Below are positions 35,824 through 44,880 of a stretch of DNA of 64,000 nt, piece by piece (positions within the stretch are counted from its first letter, which is position 1; each line of letters opens with the position of its first letter). The notes under the pieces were generated by a model. That model was not told the origin of the DNA. It made no database searches and saw only the letters and a list, made by a program, of their open reading frames with translations. Position numbers and translations under genes: made by a program. The stretch comes from Leptothermofonsia sichuanensis E412 (GTDB lineage Bacteria; Cyanobacteriota; Cyanobacteriia; Leptolyngbyales; Leptolyngbyaceae), in assembly GCF_019891175.1 (NCBI RefSeq), contig NZ_CP072600.1, positions 248,001 to 312,000 of the forward strand, read 5' to 3'.

Positions 35824-36741
35824 GTGCCTAAAGCTGGCATTATTTACAACGATATCAAACCGATTGCCTGCCGAACGGCTGAAGAGCTAAAGGACAAGTT
35901 GATTTCCTGGGGATGGGAAGTCTATATGGCAACCGGAGTCGGCGGTATTTTGGGTTACTCCAGCCCAAACCGCCCCGTCTGTCATACAGCCATTAACCAC
36001 CTCAATCCACCGGGATTTGATGGAGATATGTCCTTTGCCGTTGTTTTAGGCGGCGATGGTACAGTCCTATCTGCCTGTCGTCAGGTTGCCCCCTATGGCA
36101 TTCCACTGCTGACAGTCAATACCGGACATATGGGCTTCTTGACCGAAACCTATCTCAATCAACTGCCGCAGGCGATTGAGCATGTGGTAGAAGACTGCTA
36201 CCAGATTGAAGAACGGGCCATGCTGACCGTCCAACTCTTTCGGGACGACCTTTTGCTCTGGGAAGCCCTCTGTTTGAATGAGATGGTTATTCATCGGGAA
36301 CCCTTGACCAGTATGTGCCATTTTGAGGTGCAAATTGGCAATCATGCCCGCGTTGACATTGCCGCAGATGGATTGATCATCTCAACCCCGACCGGGTCTA
36401 CTGCCTACTCCCTTTCCGCTGGAGGTCCGGTTGTGACCCCAAATGTGCCTGTGTTGCAGTTGGTTCCAATCTGTCCCCATTCCCTGGCGTCCCGTGCGCT
36501 GGTGTTTGCTGACACAGAGCCAGTTACGATTTTCCCTGCTAACCACAACCAACTGGTTATGGTCGTGGATGGCAATGGCGGCTGCTATATTATGCCCGAT
36601 GACCAGGTCAGGATGCAGCGATCGCCCTATGCTGCCCGCTTTATTCGGCTGGGTCCTCCCGAATTTTTCCGTGTTCTGCGTGAAAAACTGGGCTGGGGAC
36701 TACCCCACATTGCCAAACCCACCTCAGTAGAATTGCCTTAG
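35824..36741 (+). CDS. nadK: NAD kinase
   Basis: 305 residues, GTG start ([15 protein letters not shown]). Makes NADP from NAD and ATP. Seen: [15 protein letters not shown] (GGDGT motif), [21 protein letters not shown] (NE motif) and the conserved [20 protein letters not shown]. Cyanobacteria carry two NAD kinases; this one, with a longer insert after [11 protein letters not shown], fits the second group. 136 bases after ycf39 and perhaps cotranscribed. Confidence 0.93.
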   Translation: MPKAGIIYNDIKPIACRTAEELKDKLISWGWEVYMATGVGGILGYSSPNRPVCHTAINHLNPPGFDGDMSFAVVLGGDGTVLSACRQVAPYGIPLLTVNTGHMGFLTETYLNQLPQAIEHVVEDCYQIEERAMLTVQLFRDDLLLWEALCLNEMVIHREPLTSMCHFEVQIGNHARVDIAADGLIISTPTGSTAYSLSAGGPVVTPNVPVLQLVPICPHSLASRALVFADTEPVTIFPANHNQLVMVVDGNGGCYIMPDDQVRMQRSPYAARFIRLGPPEFFRVLREKLGWGLPHIAKPTSVELP

Positions 36742-36744
36742 GAT

Positions 36745-36835
36745 CATGAATGCAATCAACCGAAAAACCTGGGGGTCTACCATAGAGACGCAGAGGACAC
36801 AGAGGAACGGCTCTGGGTTTTCTCTATGCCTGGTT
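36745..36835. repeat. CACAGAG-type dispersed repeat
   Basis: CAATCAACCGAAAAACC then AGAGACGCAGAGGACACAG and GAACGGCTCTGGGTTTTC. The CAATCAACC(G/C)AAAAAC part recurs (inverted) at 40465-40485 and 54172-54190 beside CACAAAG/CACAGAG stretches. Confidence 0.6.
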
Positions 36836-36952
36836 TAAGCACAAAACTCTCTTGACATGCTAAAACAGGAGAAGTACCAGGAATTAATACCTATTGATTT
36901 TTGGGGCATCCCCTTAAAATGGGATATACATTTAATTTCTTCCTCTGATTCT

Positions 36953-37645
36953 ATGAACTCTACTGCTGAGCCGGGTCCTTCTGTGTTGCTGGTTGAAACG
37001 GATGAAGCGCTGGCAAGGCATGTCAGCCTTGACCTGCAAGAGTCAGGCTATGACACCGTGGTGGCTCAGGATGCGACAAATGGGCTGCGTCAAGCTTCAG
37101 AAATGCACCCATCCCTGATTGTGGTAGACCGGATGCTGTCGGGAGAATCGGGGTTGTGGTTTTGTAATCGGCTGCGATCGCTGGGAAACCATACGCCAGT
37201 ATTGTTGCTAATGGCGCGTGATACTGTGGACGATCGGGTAGCCTGTCTGGAAGCTGGAGCAGATGACTACTTCCTCAAGCCCTATCGTAGCGATGAGTTC
37301 CTAAAACTGGTGCGTCTGTATCTGCAACCGGACAGTCCCAGCAACGAGAAATTGAGGTTTGGTGACCTGGTTCTGGATCTTTCGACTCGACGGGCGATTC
37401 GTAATGGACGGGCGATCGATCTGACCATGAAAGAGTTTGACTTGCTCAAGTACCTGATGGAACACCCCCGTGAAGTATTAACTCGCGAACAGATTCTGGA
37501 AAATGTCTGGGGCTATGATTTTGTCGGTGAATCCAATGTAATTGAAGTCTACATTCGTTATCTGCGGCTCAAGATTGAGGACGAAGGTGAAAAACGCCTG
37601 ATCCAGACCGTTCGTGGCGTTGGTTATGTGATGCGCGAGTCTTGA
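36953..37645 (+). CDS. nblR: OmpR-family response regulator, NblR-like
   Basis: 230 residues from ATG 36953. The receiver domain keeps the phospho-acceptor Asp (LIVVDRMLSGESG) and Lys (DDYFLKPYRS). The usual acidic pair is replaced (VLLVETDEAL), so phosphorylation chemistry may be altered. The OmpR-type winged helix is complete: LTMKEFDLLKYLMEHPREVL and ESNVIEVYIRYLRLKIEDEG. The receiver closely resembles cyanobacterial NblR, which controls phycobilisome breakdown under nutrient stress; that name is inferred from memory of family sequences. Confidence 0.75.
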   Translation: MNSTAEPGPSVLLVETDEALARHVSLDLQESGYDTVVAQDATNGLRQASEMHPSLIVVDRMLSGESGLWFCNRLRSLGNHTPVLLLMARDTVDDRVACLEAGADDYFLKPYRSDEFLKLVRLYLQPDSPSNEKLRFGDLVLDLSTRRAIRNGRAIDLTMKEFDLLKYLMEHPREVLTREQILENVWGYDFVGESNVIEVYIRYLRLKIEDEGEKRLIQTVRGVGYVMRES

Positions 37646-37708
37646 TTGGAACCCTTACACCGCATTCACAGTCTCAAACGTTTAAAGCCGTTTGAATCCG
37701 TTCATAAG

Positions 37709-38242
37709 ATGAACTTAAGCTCGTCCTGGCAAAAATACTTCGCTGGAGTGCTGGTATTGGAACTCGTTCTGGTTAGCTGCACAGCTCCGGTTCCCGCTGT
37801 CCCTCCAACAAACCTATCAAACCCGACGGCTCCACCGCCCAATTCAGGGTCAGCCGGGCTGGGGCAGCAACTACCAATTGAGGCAACGGTCACCATTGGC
37901 GATCAACTGATTCGGCTTGAAGTGGCTAAGACAGCAGAACAGCAGGCGATCGGGTTAATGTACCGCACCGAATTAGCCGATAACCGGGGGATGCTGTTTC
38001 CCTTTGAGTTTCCCCGCCGCACCAGTTTTTGGATGAAAAACTGCTTGATTAGTCTGGATATGGTGTTTCTGCGCGATGGCAGAGTGGAATCCATTTTCAG
38101 TAATGTTCCGCCCTGTCAGGCAGATCCCTGCCCCACATACGGTCCCAATGTCCTGATTGACCAGGTGATTGAACTGCGGGGTGGACGTGCAGCCGAACTG
38201 GGGTTGAAGGTGGGCGATCGCTTAACCGTGAAGTACCAGTAG
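37709..38242 (+). CDS. DUF192 lipoprotein
   Basis: 177 residues from ATG 37709; a TTG right after the previous stop is less likely. Lipobox VLVSC near residue 24, a Pro/Asn-rich linker, then a DUF192 fold: LIRLEVAKTAEQQAIGLMYR, RGMLFPFEFPRRTSFWMKNC and VIELRGGRAAELGLKVGDRL. Exported, lipid-anchored protein of unknown function; homologues are small beta-barrels. 63 bases after the NblR-like gene, so likely in one operon. Confidence 0.85.
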   Translation: MNLSSSWQKYFAGVLVLELVLVSCTAPVPAVPPTNLSNPTAPPPNSGSAGLGQQLPIEATVTIGDQLIRLEVAKTAEQQAIGLMYRTELADNRGMLFPFEFPRRTSFWMKNCLISLDMVFLRDGRVESIFSNVPPCQADPCPTYGPNVLIDQVIELRGGRAAELGLKVGDRLTVKYQ

Positions 38243-38857
38243 CCCTTCGTAACAATTGTTCTAAAATTTACATGACTTCACACTTTGCTTTAACTTTTTT
38301 GGGCAGAGATACGGTAATCTTTCGAGAGATAGAGTTTAGGGCTTCAGGACTCCTCTATCCTTAACCTCTAAGTTCTTTCTGTTAATTGACTGGAACTGCC
38401 TCGTTTGAGGGAAACCAGAAAGCGAGAAGCAAGTCGATAACGGTGTGAGGTCAAGGAAAATTAACTGGATCCAGTCGTTAAACCCATTTCTATAAAGAAA
38501 TTTCTCCAGAAAATGGGATTTGCGACGTTGATCTGGTTGGGTTGGGGTCTGGTGCAGAAGAGTTTAGCGAACTGATTGAGGCAGGTAGCCTAAGCCTGTT
38601 GACTTGAGAGTTGTTAAGCCGCTTAGACCTTAAGGCTCTTTAAATGGCTTAAGTAGAAAAACTGAAGCCATGAATGGTTCAGGTTGTTTAGTCTGTGGTT
38701 TCGCAGATGTATCAGCCTGGCTAAACTGCTTAATTGATGCAGTAACTCAACAGTTGCGGAAACAACTGATTGGGGGCTGTTGTAAATCGAATATACATCA
38801 GCAGACGGATTAAAGATTGTCACCCCTGTGGTTTTCCCTACCTGCTGATACTTCAGA
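38243..38857. other. gene-free stretch
   Basis: About 615 bases. I see inverted pairs such as CCCATTTCTATAAAG...AAAATGGG near 38480-38518 and T-rich stretches, but no convincing reading frame or recognised RNA. The minus-strand frame over 38623-38913 has low-complexity, non-protein-like sequence. Confidence 0.4.
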
Positions 38858-38887
38858 ATGGTGTCCTGAGAAATGGTGTCCTGAGAA
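38858..38887 (+). repeat. exact 15 bp tandem duplication in a leader
   Basis: ATGGTGTCCTGAGAA occurs twice head to tail (38858-38872, 38873-38887). It ends 16 bases before the start of the DUF2949 gene and each unit reads ATG GTG TCC TGA, a three-codon frame. Confidence 0.9.
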
Positions 38888-38903
38888 AGGAGGTGAATGG
38901 TCA

Positions 38904-39101
38904 ATGATGGCACCCGCTACTTACAATCGATTCATCCGGTTCTTACAAGAAGACCTGGCGCTTTCGGCGTCTTCTATTGCGATCGCCCTCCGCCATATCG
39001 AGCAAGACCCTGGTCCAATGCCCATGATTCTGTGGCAGTACGGTCTGGTTACCCTAGAACAGCTTGACCAGATCTATGACTGGTTGGAAAAGGCCGCTTA
39101 A
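38904..39101 (+). CDS. DUF2949 family protein
   Basis: 65 residues from ATG 38904, with a perfect ribosome site AAAGGAGGTG 9 bases upstream. Helical: YNRFIRFLQEDLALSASSIA, IALRHIEQDPGPMPMILWQY, GLVTLEQLDQIYDWLEKAA. Small cyanobacterial family of unknown function. An upstream tandem duplication (38858-38887) may affect its translation. Confidence 0.75.
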   Translation: MMAPATYNRFIRFLQEDLALSASSIAIALRHIEQDPGPMPMILWQYGLVTLEQLDQIYDWLEKAA

Positions 39102-39106
39102 AGCCT

Positions 39107-39168
39107 ATCCGAAAAGCCGTCAACGGCTAAACCAGTTACCAGGTCCAGGAAGTTTTTGGATAGGTTGT
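39107..39168. repeat. inverted repeat CCTATCCGAAAA
   Basis: CCTATCCGAAAA near 39109 and TTTTTGGATAGG near 39157 are complementary around about 35 bases. A half copy is at 25138-25160. Confidence 0.55.
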
Positions 39169-39296
39169 CAGTCAAAATTGAGCCTGACCAGATTTCTTCA
39201 ATGCTCCTGCTCAGGAGGAAATATCCATGAAATCACTGCACTCCGGTGCTGACTTGTTTCCCAGTTACGTTGCCTGTCTAAGTTCCTTCAAAATAA

Positions 39297-39343
39297 ACTC
39301 CTCAAGAGGGCGGACTTTCAGTCCGCCCTCTTGATTTGAGGAG
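39297..39343 (+). terminator. long hairpin, likely terminator
   Basis: ACTCCTCAAGAGGGCGGACT pairs with AGTCCGCCCTCTTGA and TTTGAGGAGT. About 20 bp stem. Lies between the DUF2949 gene and the convergent lipoprotein gene. Confidence 0.7.
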
Positions 39344-39510
39344 TACCCACGTATCTGATTAGCCCGTGCTGATAACCTCGTTGTCAGGCGGGAGCCTGGC
39401 AACCAGTCTGAATAGAGCCAGACACATACCGGAGCTTCACGACCAGAGACGTACAGCTATTTTTTAACAAGCCCTCAGGGCTGGTGCGTCCAGAGGTCGT
39501 TTATCTGTCC

Positions 39511-39948
39511 TCACTTGCCACGACAGTATTGATTCAACTCATCCACTAAGGAGCTTTCCTTTTGGTTTGCTTGCTTCAGAGATTTTACAGAAGCTGTAAC
39601 AGCCTGATTGTCTTTCTTCCGCGCTCCTTCTACCAGGCTGCGAGTGGCTTTACTGGTTTCCTGATATATCTGAATCAAACGGGACTGTAACCCCTGCAAG
39701 GTTTCATCTTTAACCTGAACGGCTTCCAATTCCTGCGCATACTGGTCGATGGAATTCGCCACGTTTTCCAGATTTCCCACCCTATCAGGATTATCGCTTT
39801 TACCCGCTGCCTGCACTTCGCCAGAAGCCTTGTTCACCACAGCAATGATCCGATTGCATTGGGAAACTTTGCTCTCACCACAGGCTACGGCTAGAACACT
39901 CACTGAAAGAGTAATTAAGAAAAAAGCCATCCGTCTGGAAGTATTCAT
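39511..39948 (-). CDS. hypothetical lipoprotein
   Basis: 145 residues. Signal peptide MNTSRRMAFFLITLSVSVLA with lipobox Cys in AVACGES. The mature part is helical (NRIIAVVNKASGEVQAA, QLQ-rich coiled coil IDQYAQELEAVQV, LQSRLIQIYQETSKATRSLV) and ends with a Cys (LNQYCRGK), with another near the start (SQCNRII), perhaps a disulfide. No named domain. Confidence 0.75.
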   Translation of the reverse strand: MNTSRRMAFFLITLSVSVLAVACGESKVSQCNRIIAVVNKASGEVQAAGKSDNPDRVGNLENVANSIDQYAQELEAVQVKDETLQGLQSRLIQIYQETSKATRSLVEGARKKDNQAVTASVKSLKQANQKESSLVDELNQYCRGK

Positions 39949-40195
39949 TAACGGAGTTCCTGGACATACTAAATGTTCTGCTCACTTTAGCCCTTCCATT
40001 CAAAAAAACACGAGACAAATTGCAGAGAGAATATTAAAATTTTTTGACCTTAATCCCTTAAGGAAGGAGGATTTTATAGCGATCGCCATGAAGGTTAAGA
40101 CAAATTAGCAAACGCGAACTCTGGTATCCGATCTTTTTCACCCTGTCCCCTGTCTCCCTTGTCTCCTGCCATACAACCTCACAGAAACACTGAGG

Positions 40196-40310
40196 GCACT
40201 AGTGTTCCGCCAGGAAAATTTTGACGGGTCGCAGACCCTCAAAATTTAACTCCAATCAGCCTTTCAGTATTCAGTTACCTGTCAAATTTAATTTGACAGA
40301 CTACTAGTGC
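40196..40310. repeat. 115 bp repeat with GCACTAG ends, family 3
   Basis: GCACTAGTGTTCCGCCAGG at the left, CTACTAGTGC at the right. Inside are hairpins AAATTTTGACGGGTC/GACCCTCAAAATTT and CTGTCAAATTTAATTTGACAG. Other copies: 50322-50371 and 57948-58051. Confidence 0.75.
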
Positions 40311-40328
40311 ATTGCGGCAGAAGTTTTT

Positions 40329-40386
40329 CACCACAAAGGCACGAAGGGACACAAAATTTCTTCGTGCGCTTTGTGTCTTTGTGGTT
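40329..40386. repeat. CACAAAG inverted repeat
   Basis: ACCACAAAGGCACGAAGGG pairs with TTTGTGTCTTTGTGGT. The remaining sequence to 40789 holds another CACAGAG half-site and a CAATCAACC element (40430-40490) but no convincing gene; a 52-codon frame at 40569 is doubtful. Confidence 0.6.
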
Positions 40387-40789
40387 CAACTTAAAACTGG
40401 CGGGTTATTTTCGGCAACCTGCACCAGGGAGTTACTCGGTGTTCTCTGTGGTGAAGGCTTGAGTTTTTCGGTTGATTGAATCCACGATCTTGAGGATCAG
40501 GTGCCTGGCAGAAATCGGAACCCCTTACTTGAGAAAGTACTGTTAGGCTAGATACAATACCTGGATTTATGGATGCTCGTTTGAAAGCTGTTATCGAAAA
40601 TGGTCTTGTCATTGCTCAACAGTCAATAGTTCAGTCAGTAGTCCAGTCAGGGTCGGAGTCAGGGGTCAATGACTTCAGACTGCAAACCAGGAACTGCGGA
40701 CTACGAGCACAATTCCTCAACTATTAGCTGAAAGCTGGCAACTTCAAAACTCCTATAGTTCACTTCGCTGTACAAATCAGGACAATTCG

Positions 40790-42397
40790 GTGACTCTACA
40801 GACAGAACCGCAACCACAGGTTGCATCACGAAATCAGATTAATCGTCAGATGATTGCCATTCTGGACTTTGGCTCTCAATACTCTGAACTTATCGCTCGC
40901 CGAATTCGGGAAACTCAGGTGTACTCCGAAGTGCTTTCCTACCGAACAAGTGCTGAGCAACTGCGACAACTTAACCCTGCCGGTATCATCCTCTCTGGGG
41001 GTCCCAACTCGGTTTATGATCCGGGTGCACCCCAATGCGATCCAGAGATCTGGAATCTGGATATTCCAGTTCTGGGAGTTTGTTATGGAATGCAGTTGAT
41101 GGTGCAACAGCTTGGGGGTGAGGTCGAGCGTTCTGACCGGGGGGAATACGGAAAAGCATCGCTGTTTATCGATGATCCCACGGACCTGCTGACGAACGTG
41201 GAAGAAGGATCCACCATGTGGATGAGCCACGGCGACTCTGTCAGTAGCCTGCCAAATGGGTTTGGTCTACTTGCTCATACAGACAACACCCCTTGTGCTG
41301 CGATCGCCCATCCAGAGAAAAAACTCTACGGAGTTCAATTTCACCCAGAGGTGGTTCACTCCATTGGTGGGCAGGCACTCATCCGCAATTTTGTTTACCA
41401 CATCTGTAACTGTGAACCTCTGTGGACAACAGCCGCTTTTGTCGAAGAATCTATCCGGGAAATTCGGGCGAAGGTAGGGGACAAACGAGTGCTACTGGCA
41501 CTCTCTGGTGGAGTGGATTCCTCTACCCTGGCGTTCCTGATGCATAAGGCAATTGGGGATCAACTGACCTGCATGTTTATTGACCAGGGCTTTATGCGCA
41601 AGCTGGAGCCAGAACGGCTGATTAAGCTATTCCAGGAGCAGTTTCACATTCCTGTGGAATATGTCAATGCCCGGGAGCGATTCCTGGCAGCCATCAATGG
41701 CATCACTGACCCAGAAGAAAAGCGGAAGCGCATTGGGCATGAGTTTATCCGCGTTTTTGAAGAAGAGTCTCGCCGTCTGGGTCCTTTTGACTACCTGGCA
41801 CAGGGCACACTCTATCCCGATGTAATTGAATCAGCGGATACCAATGTGGATCCCAAAACGGGTGAACGAGTTGCCGTCAAAATCAAGAGCCATCATAATG
41901 TTGGCGGGTTACCAAAAGACCTACGGTTTAAGCTGGTGGAGCCTCTACGGAAACTTTTCAAGGATGAGGTCCGTAAAGTTGGGCGTTCCATTGGTTTGCC
42001 CGAAGAAATTGTGCAACGACATCCATTCCCCGGTCCCGGACTGGCAATCCGGATTTTGGGGGAGGTTACTGAAGAGCGATTGAATATTCTGCGGGATGCG
42101 GACTTTATTGTGCGGCAGGAGATAAATCGCTGTGGCATGTACAGCCAGCTATGGCAGGCATTTGCTGTGCTTTTACCCATTCGCAGTGTGGGCGTCATGG
42201 GCGACCAACGCACCTATGCTTACCCAATTGTGCTGCGGCTGGTCACCAGTGAGGACGGCATGACCGCAGACTGGGCAAAGGTTCCCTACGACCTGCTAGA
42301 ACTGATTTCAAATCGGATTGTGAATGAAGTTCGAGGGGTAAACCGGGTGGTCTACGATATTACCTCTAAACCGCCTGGAACCATTGAGTGGGAGTAG
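40790..42397 (+). CDS. guaA: GMP synthase (glutamine-hydrolysing)
   Basis: 535 residues, GTG start. Amidates XMP to GMP using glutamine and ATP. N-terminal class I amidotransferase: [15 protein letters not shown], nucleophile Cys in [21 protein letters not shown]. The ATP-pyrophosphatase domain has [16 protein letters not shown]. The dimerisation domain [16 protein letters not shown] and the end [15 protein letters not shown] are complete. The first ~20 residues ([19 protein letters not shown]) are an extension; initiation at MIAILDFG cannot be excluded. Confidence 0.96.
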   Translation: MTLQTEPQPQVASRNQINRQMIAILDFGSQYSELIARRIRETQVYSEVLSYRTSAEQLRQLNPAGIILSGGPNSVYDPGAPQCDPEIWNLDIPVLGVCYGMQLMVQQLGGEVERSDRGEYGKASLFIDDPTDLLTNVEEGSTMWMSHGDSVSSLPNGFGLLAHTDNTPCAAIAHPEKKLYGVQFHPEVVHSIGGQALIRNFVYHICNCEPLWTTAAFVEESIREIRAKVGDKRVLLALSGGVDSSTLAFLMHKAIGDQLTCMFIDQGFMRKLEPERLIKLFQEQFHIPVEYVNARERFLAAINGITDPEEKRKRIGHEFIRVFEEESRRLGPFDYLAQGTLYPDVIESADTNVDPKTGERVAVKIKSHHNVGGLPKDLRFKLVEPLRKLFKDEVRKVGRSIGLPEEIVQRHPFPGPGLAIRILGEVTEERLNILRDADFIVRQEINRCGMYSQLWQAFAVLLPIRSVGVMGDQRTYAYPIVLRLVTSEDGMTADWAKVPYDLLELISNRIVNEVRGVNRVVYDITSKPPGTIEWE

Positions 42398-42448
42398 GAA
42401 CCGCCAGGATAGATTTCAGGGGTTGTTGAGTGGTGTTTCAGAGGGTGC

Positions 42449-42573
42449 ATGTCACTTTTGCCCTCACCCTAAATCCCTCTCCCAATTTGGGAGAGGGACT
42501 TTGAGATGGCTCGGCTCCCCTTCTCCCAACCTGGGAGAAGGGGCTGGGGATGAGGGCCTGCAAAGGTGACATG
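42449..42573. repeat. long inverted repeat downstream of guaA
   Basis: CATGTCACTTTTGCCCTCA at the left and GATGAGGGCCTGCAAAGGTG-ACATG at the right pair over about 20 bases. Inside are CCCTCTCCCAATTTGGGAGA and CTTCTCCCAACCTGGGAGAA hairpins. Probably also ends the guaA transcript. A CACAGAG repeat follows at 42632-42690. Confidence 0.7.
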
Positions 42574-42711
42574 ATCCCGTTTCAGACCGGTTGGTTTTGT
42601 TTGTAGGGACGGTTTTTATACCCTGAAACTTCACCACAGAGACACAGAGGGCAGAGAGGAATGGCGCTGCTCTCTGTGTCTGTGTTGTTCGATCGCCAAC
42701 CAGCCAGTTCC

Positions 42712-43533
42712 CTAATCCTGCTGGTGAGAAAATTTGTAAGCCCCAATGGCAGATAGGACAATCGCGATCGCCAGCAAAATCGGGATGGAATACCAGGGGA
42801 ACTGAGCCAGGGGCAGGTAGGCAGCGGCTCTCAGCCCCAGGCTGGTATAGGTGAGGGGTAACAGGTAAACGATAGCTTTGAGAATCACTGGCAACGTTGC
42901 CGGATCAAAAAATGTAGCCCCCAGAAATGACATGGGCACAATCACAAAGTTGTTGTAAATACCGACGCTTTCCAGCGACTGAACGCTCAACCCTACAATC
43001 ACACCCAGCCCGGCGAAAACAGCGCAGTTCAGCACCAGTACCAGCAGAAACAGGGGATTTACGAAACTCCAGATTCTGCCAGTAAAAAGAATCGCCACCA
43101 GAATTACTGAACCGGATGTCAGCAACCCACGCACAATTCCTGCCATCATTTTGCCGAGGTATAGTGCCAGGGGATGAACCGGCACCAGCATCAGTTCTTC
43201 AAAGGTTTTGCTGAAGATGCGATCCCCACAGATGGAAAATGTCGTCCCACCGAAACTAATCACCATGGAGGAAAGGGCCACCATTCCCGGCAAAATGAAC
43301 TCCAGGTAAGAGTTCCCCGCTGCCGGCGTGACTGCCCGGTCCAGAGCACTGCCCAATCCCAGGCCAAATCCCACAATATAAATCAGGGGCGATACCAGCC
43401 CGGAAGCCATCACCTGAGTAATTCTGACTCGTAGATCCAGCCAGTCTCCCCAGAAGATGGTGAGGGAGTCGCTCCAAAGGGTCTGAAGCACAGACTTACG
43501 ACGCTGCCGATGGGGGGTTGAGGAAGGGGCCAC
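42712..43533 (-). CDS. ABC-2 type transporter permease
   Basis: 273 residues with six membrane segments. Family region FEELMLVPVHPLALYLGKMM; LGVIVGLSVQSLESVG and FLGATFFDPATLPVILK are typical of ABC-2 permeases of the DrrB/NodJ type. Exports a drug, lipid or polysaccharide across the plasma membrane with an ATPase that is not adjacent here. The gene starts about 100 bases from the SRPBCC gene on the same strand. Confidence 0.87.
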   Translation of the reverse strand: MAPSSTPHRQRRKSVLQTLWSDSLTIFWGDWLDLRVRITQVMASGLVSPLIYIVGFGLGLGSALDRAVTPAAGNSYLEFILPGMVALSSMVISFGGTTFSICGDRIFSKTFEELMLVPVHPLALYLGKMMAGIVRGLLTSGSVILVAILFTGRIWSFVNPLFLLVLVLNCAVFAGLGVIVGLSVQSLESVGIYNNFVIVPMSFLGATFFDPATLPVILKAIVYLLPLTYTSLGLRAAAYLPLAQFPWYSIPILLAIAIVLSAIGAYKFSHQQD

Positions 43534-43635
43534 AATTGCAATATTTCTTCACCATTCCTCTATTGTGGGTTCAGATGACTGAAAAAGACAAGGGGGCGAT
43601 CGTGGTTTGTACCACGATTAAGGGCAGAGAAGCCA

Positions 43636-44205
43636 CTACCGACACAGAACCCGGCGCATATTTTTCAGGTTGTCTGGTAAGTCAAGCTGAATGGCCTGTT
43701 GAATGAACATGGAGGGCACTGGAATACTTGGAGTTGCCTGGACGAAATAACTCAGGAGAGTACCCTTCCCGTGGTCTTGCAGGTACAAATCGGCATAGAA
43801 ATCATTGAAACTGCCTGACTCCAGGTAAAACTGAACTCGCTGTTGTCTGGTTTCAACGGCCTTGAGATAAATATCTGCGTTGGCCGTAAAGAGGAAAAAG
43901 TTTTTGCTGGCAACCTGGTAAAGGCGTTTGATTGTCCTGGTGCCTGCAACGTCATCTTGATGGAGCACATCGCTGCGTGTAATGGCAGGGAAGTAGTTGA
44001 CCCATTGGGGATAGTCAGTCAACTGTTCCCAGGCGATCGCCCGTTCAACAGGCAGATACAGGCGGGCATTCACAGCCGCGCCCCAATCGGTGTGGGATTG
44101 GGTTGTCAGCAGGATTTCGCCTTTGAGCAGGGCTGGCAGACGGGGATTGTCTTGAAGTGGTTTTAGAGTGGGAGAGTAGACAGGGCTGGATAAAGTGGCG
44201 GTCAT
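43636..44205 (-). CDS. SRPBCC (polyketide cyclase/START-like) protein
   Basis: 189 residues from ATG 44205 (MTATLSSPVYSPTLK); a longer start exists upstream. The body, NARLYLPVERAIAWEQLTDY, PQWVNYFPAITRSDVL, FLFTANADIYLKAVE and LYLQDHGKGTLLSYFVQATP, follows the ligand-binding fold of the COQ10/START-like family. Predicted soluble lipid- or quinone-binding protein. Precedes the ABC-2 permease gene on the same strand. Confidence 0.8.
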   Translation of the reverse strand: MTATLSSPVYSPTLKPLQDNPRLPALLKGEILLTTQSHTDWGAAVNARLYLPVERAIAWEQLTDYPQWVNYFPAITRSDVLHQDDVAGTRTIKRLYQVASKNFFLFTANADIYLKAVETRQQRVQFYLESGSFNDFYADLYLQDHGKGTLLSYFVQATPSIPVPSMFIQQAIQLDLPDNLKNMRRVLCR

Positions 44206-44457
44206 CAGGTGAATGTCTCTCAAATGGTAGAAGTGAATCTGAAGCAAGGTTGCTGAGGACTTCAGTGGAAGGGGGCAACCATGATGAGTGCACCCTGCTA
44301 TACAGACCTTACCCTTGCTCCATTAAAAAGTGTTGCAGAGGACCATGAAGATTTGGAAAACTTTCTGTTAGAACCAATAGTTCCCTCAGAGAGTTTTTGG
44401 ATCAACGTTTAACATCGACGTTTAACCTGGCCTGCCGTGGCACAATAGGGGCGATCG

Positions 44458-44700
44458 ATGGTATTTTCGGGTCTGCATGTTGGGCTGACGGAGGCAGAAC
44501 TGGTGGGTGGAACTCCTAACCTTGTAATCTCGATTGTTCTATACATTCTTGGCATCATGCTGGTGTTAACGGCGGTGCTCATCCTGCTGAAGGGGCTGGG
44601 GATAGTAACTACATTGCCCAATTATGCAATCTGGTCCCTGGTGTTGCTCTCTGTTGGAATGGGTATTCTTGGCGGCATCCGCAGCAGCCAGAGGAGGTAG
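44458..44700 (+). CDS. mini membrane protein A (tandem paralogue)
   Basis: 80 residues, two membrane segments (about 22-44 LVISIVLYILGIMLVLTAVL; about 55-73 NYAIWSLVLLSVGMGILGG). Its second half, ILLKGLGIVTTLPNYAIWSL, aligns with the next gene. Its stop codon lies within the ribosome site (GAGGAGGTAG) of that gene, so the two are translationally coupled. No family recognised. Confidence 0.65.
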   Translation: MVFSGLHVGLTEAELVGGTPNLVISIVLYILGIMLVLTAVLILLKGLGIVTTLPNYAIWSLVLLSVGMGILGGIRSSQRR

Positions 44701-44707
44701 ATCGATC

Positions 44708-44878
44708 ATGGCAAGGGCGCTAAAGTCAAGCACAAAGGCATTCCTGACGGTGTTGATGATGACACTGGCTGTCTGGATTTTGCGGGGCATAGGAATTTTG
44801 ACCTTCATTCCTGGCTGGGTTTTATGGGCACTGATTTTGCTGTGTGTGGCAACGGCAGTGGTCAGTGCGGTACGGTAA
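44708..44878 (+). CDS. mini membrane protein B (tandem paralogue)
   Basis: 56 residues from ATG 44708, with GAGGAGGT upstream. WILRGIGILTFIPGWVLWAL matches ILLKGLGIVTTLPNYAIWSL of the preceding protein (same spacing of Gly, Pro and Trp), so the pair arose by duplication. Two membrane segments. It ends 2 bases before folK and is surely cotranscribed with it. Function unknown. Confidence 0.65.
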   Translation: MARALKSSTKAFLTVLMMTLAVWILRGIGILTFIPGWVLWALILLCVATAVVSAVR

Positions 44879-44880
44879 GA

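Noticed and set aside
38623-38913. Minus-strand frame of 96 codons
   Set aside because: Contains the tandem duplication in antisense, no ribosome site, and lies over the DUF2949 leader.
40569-40727. 52-codon plus-strand frame (MDARLKAVIENG...)
   Set aside because: Contains a degenerate CAGTCA tandem stretch, lacks a good ribosome site and resembles no known protein; left out as a gene.
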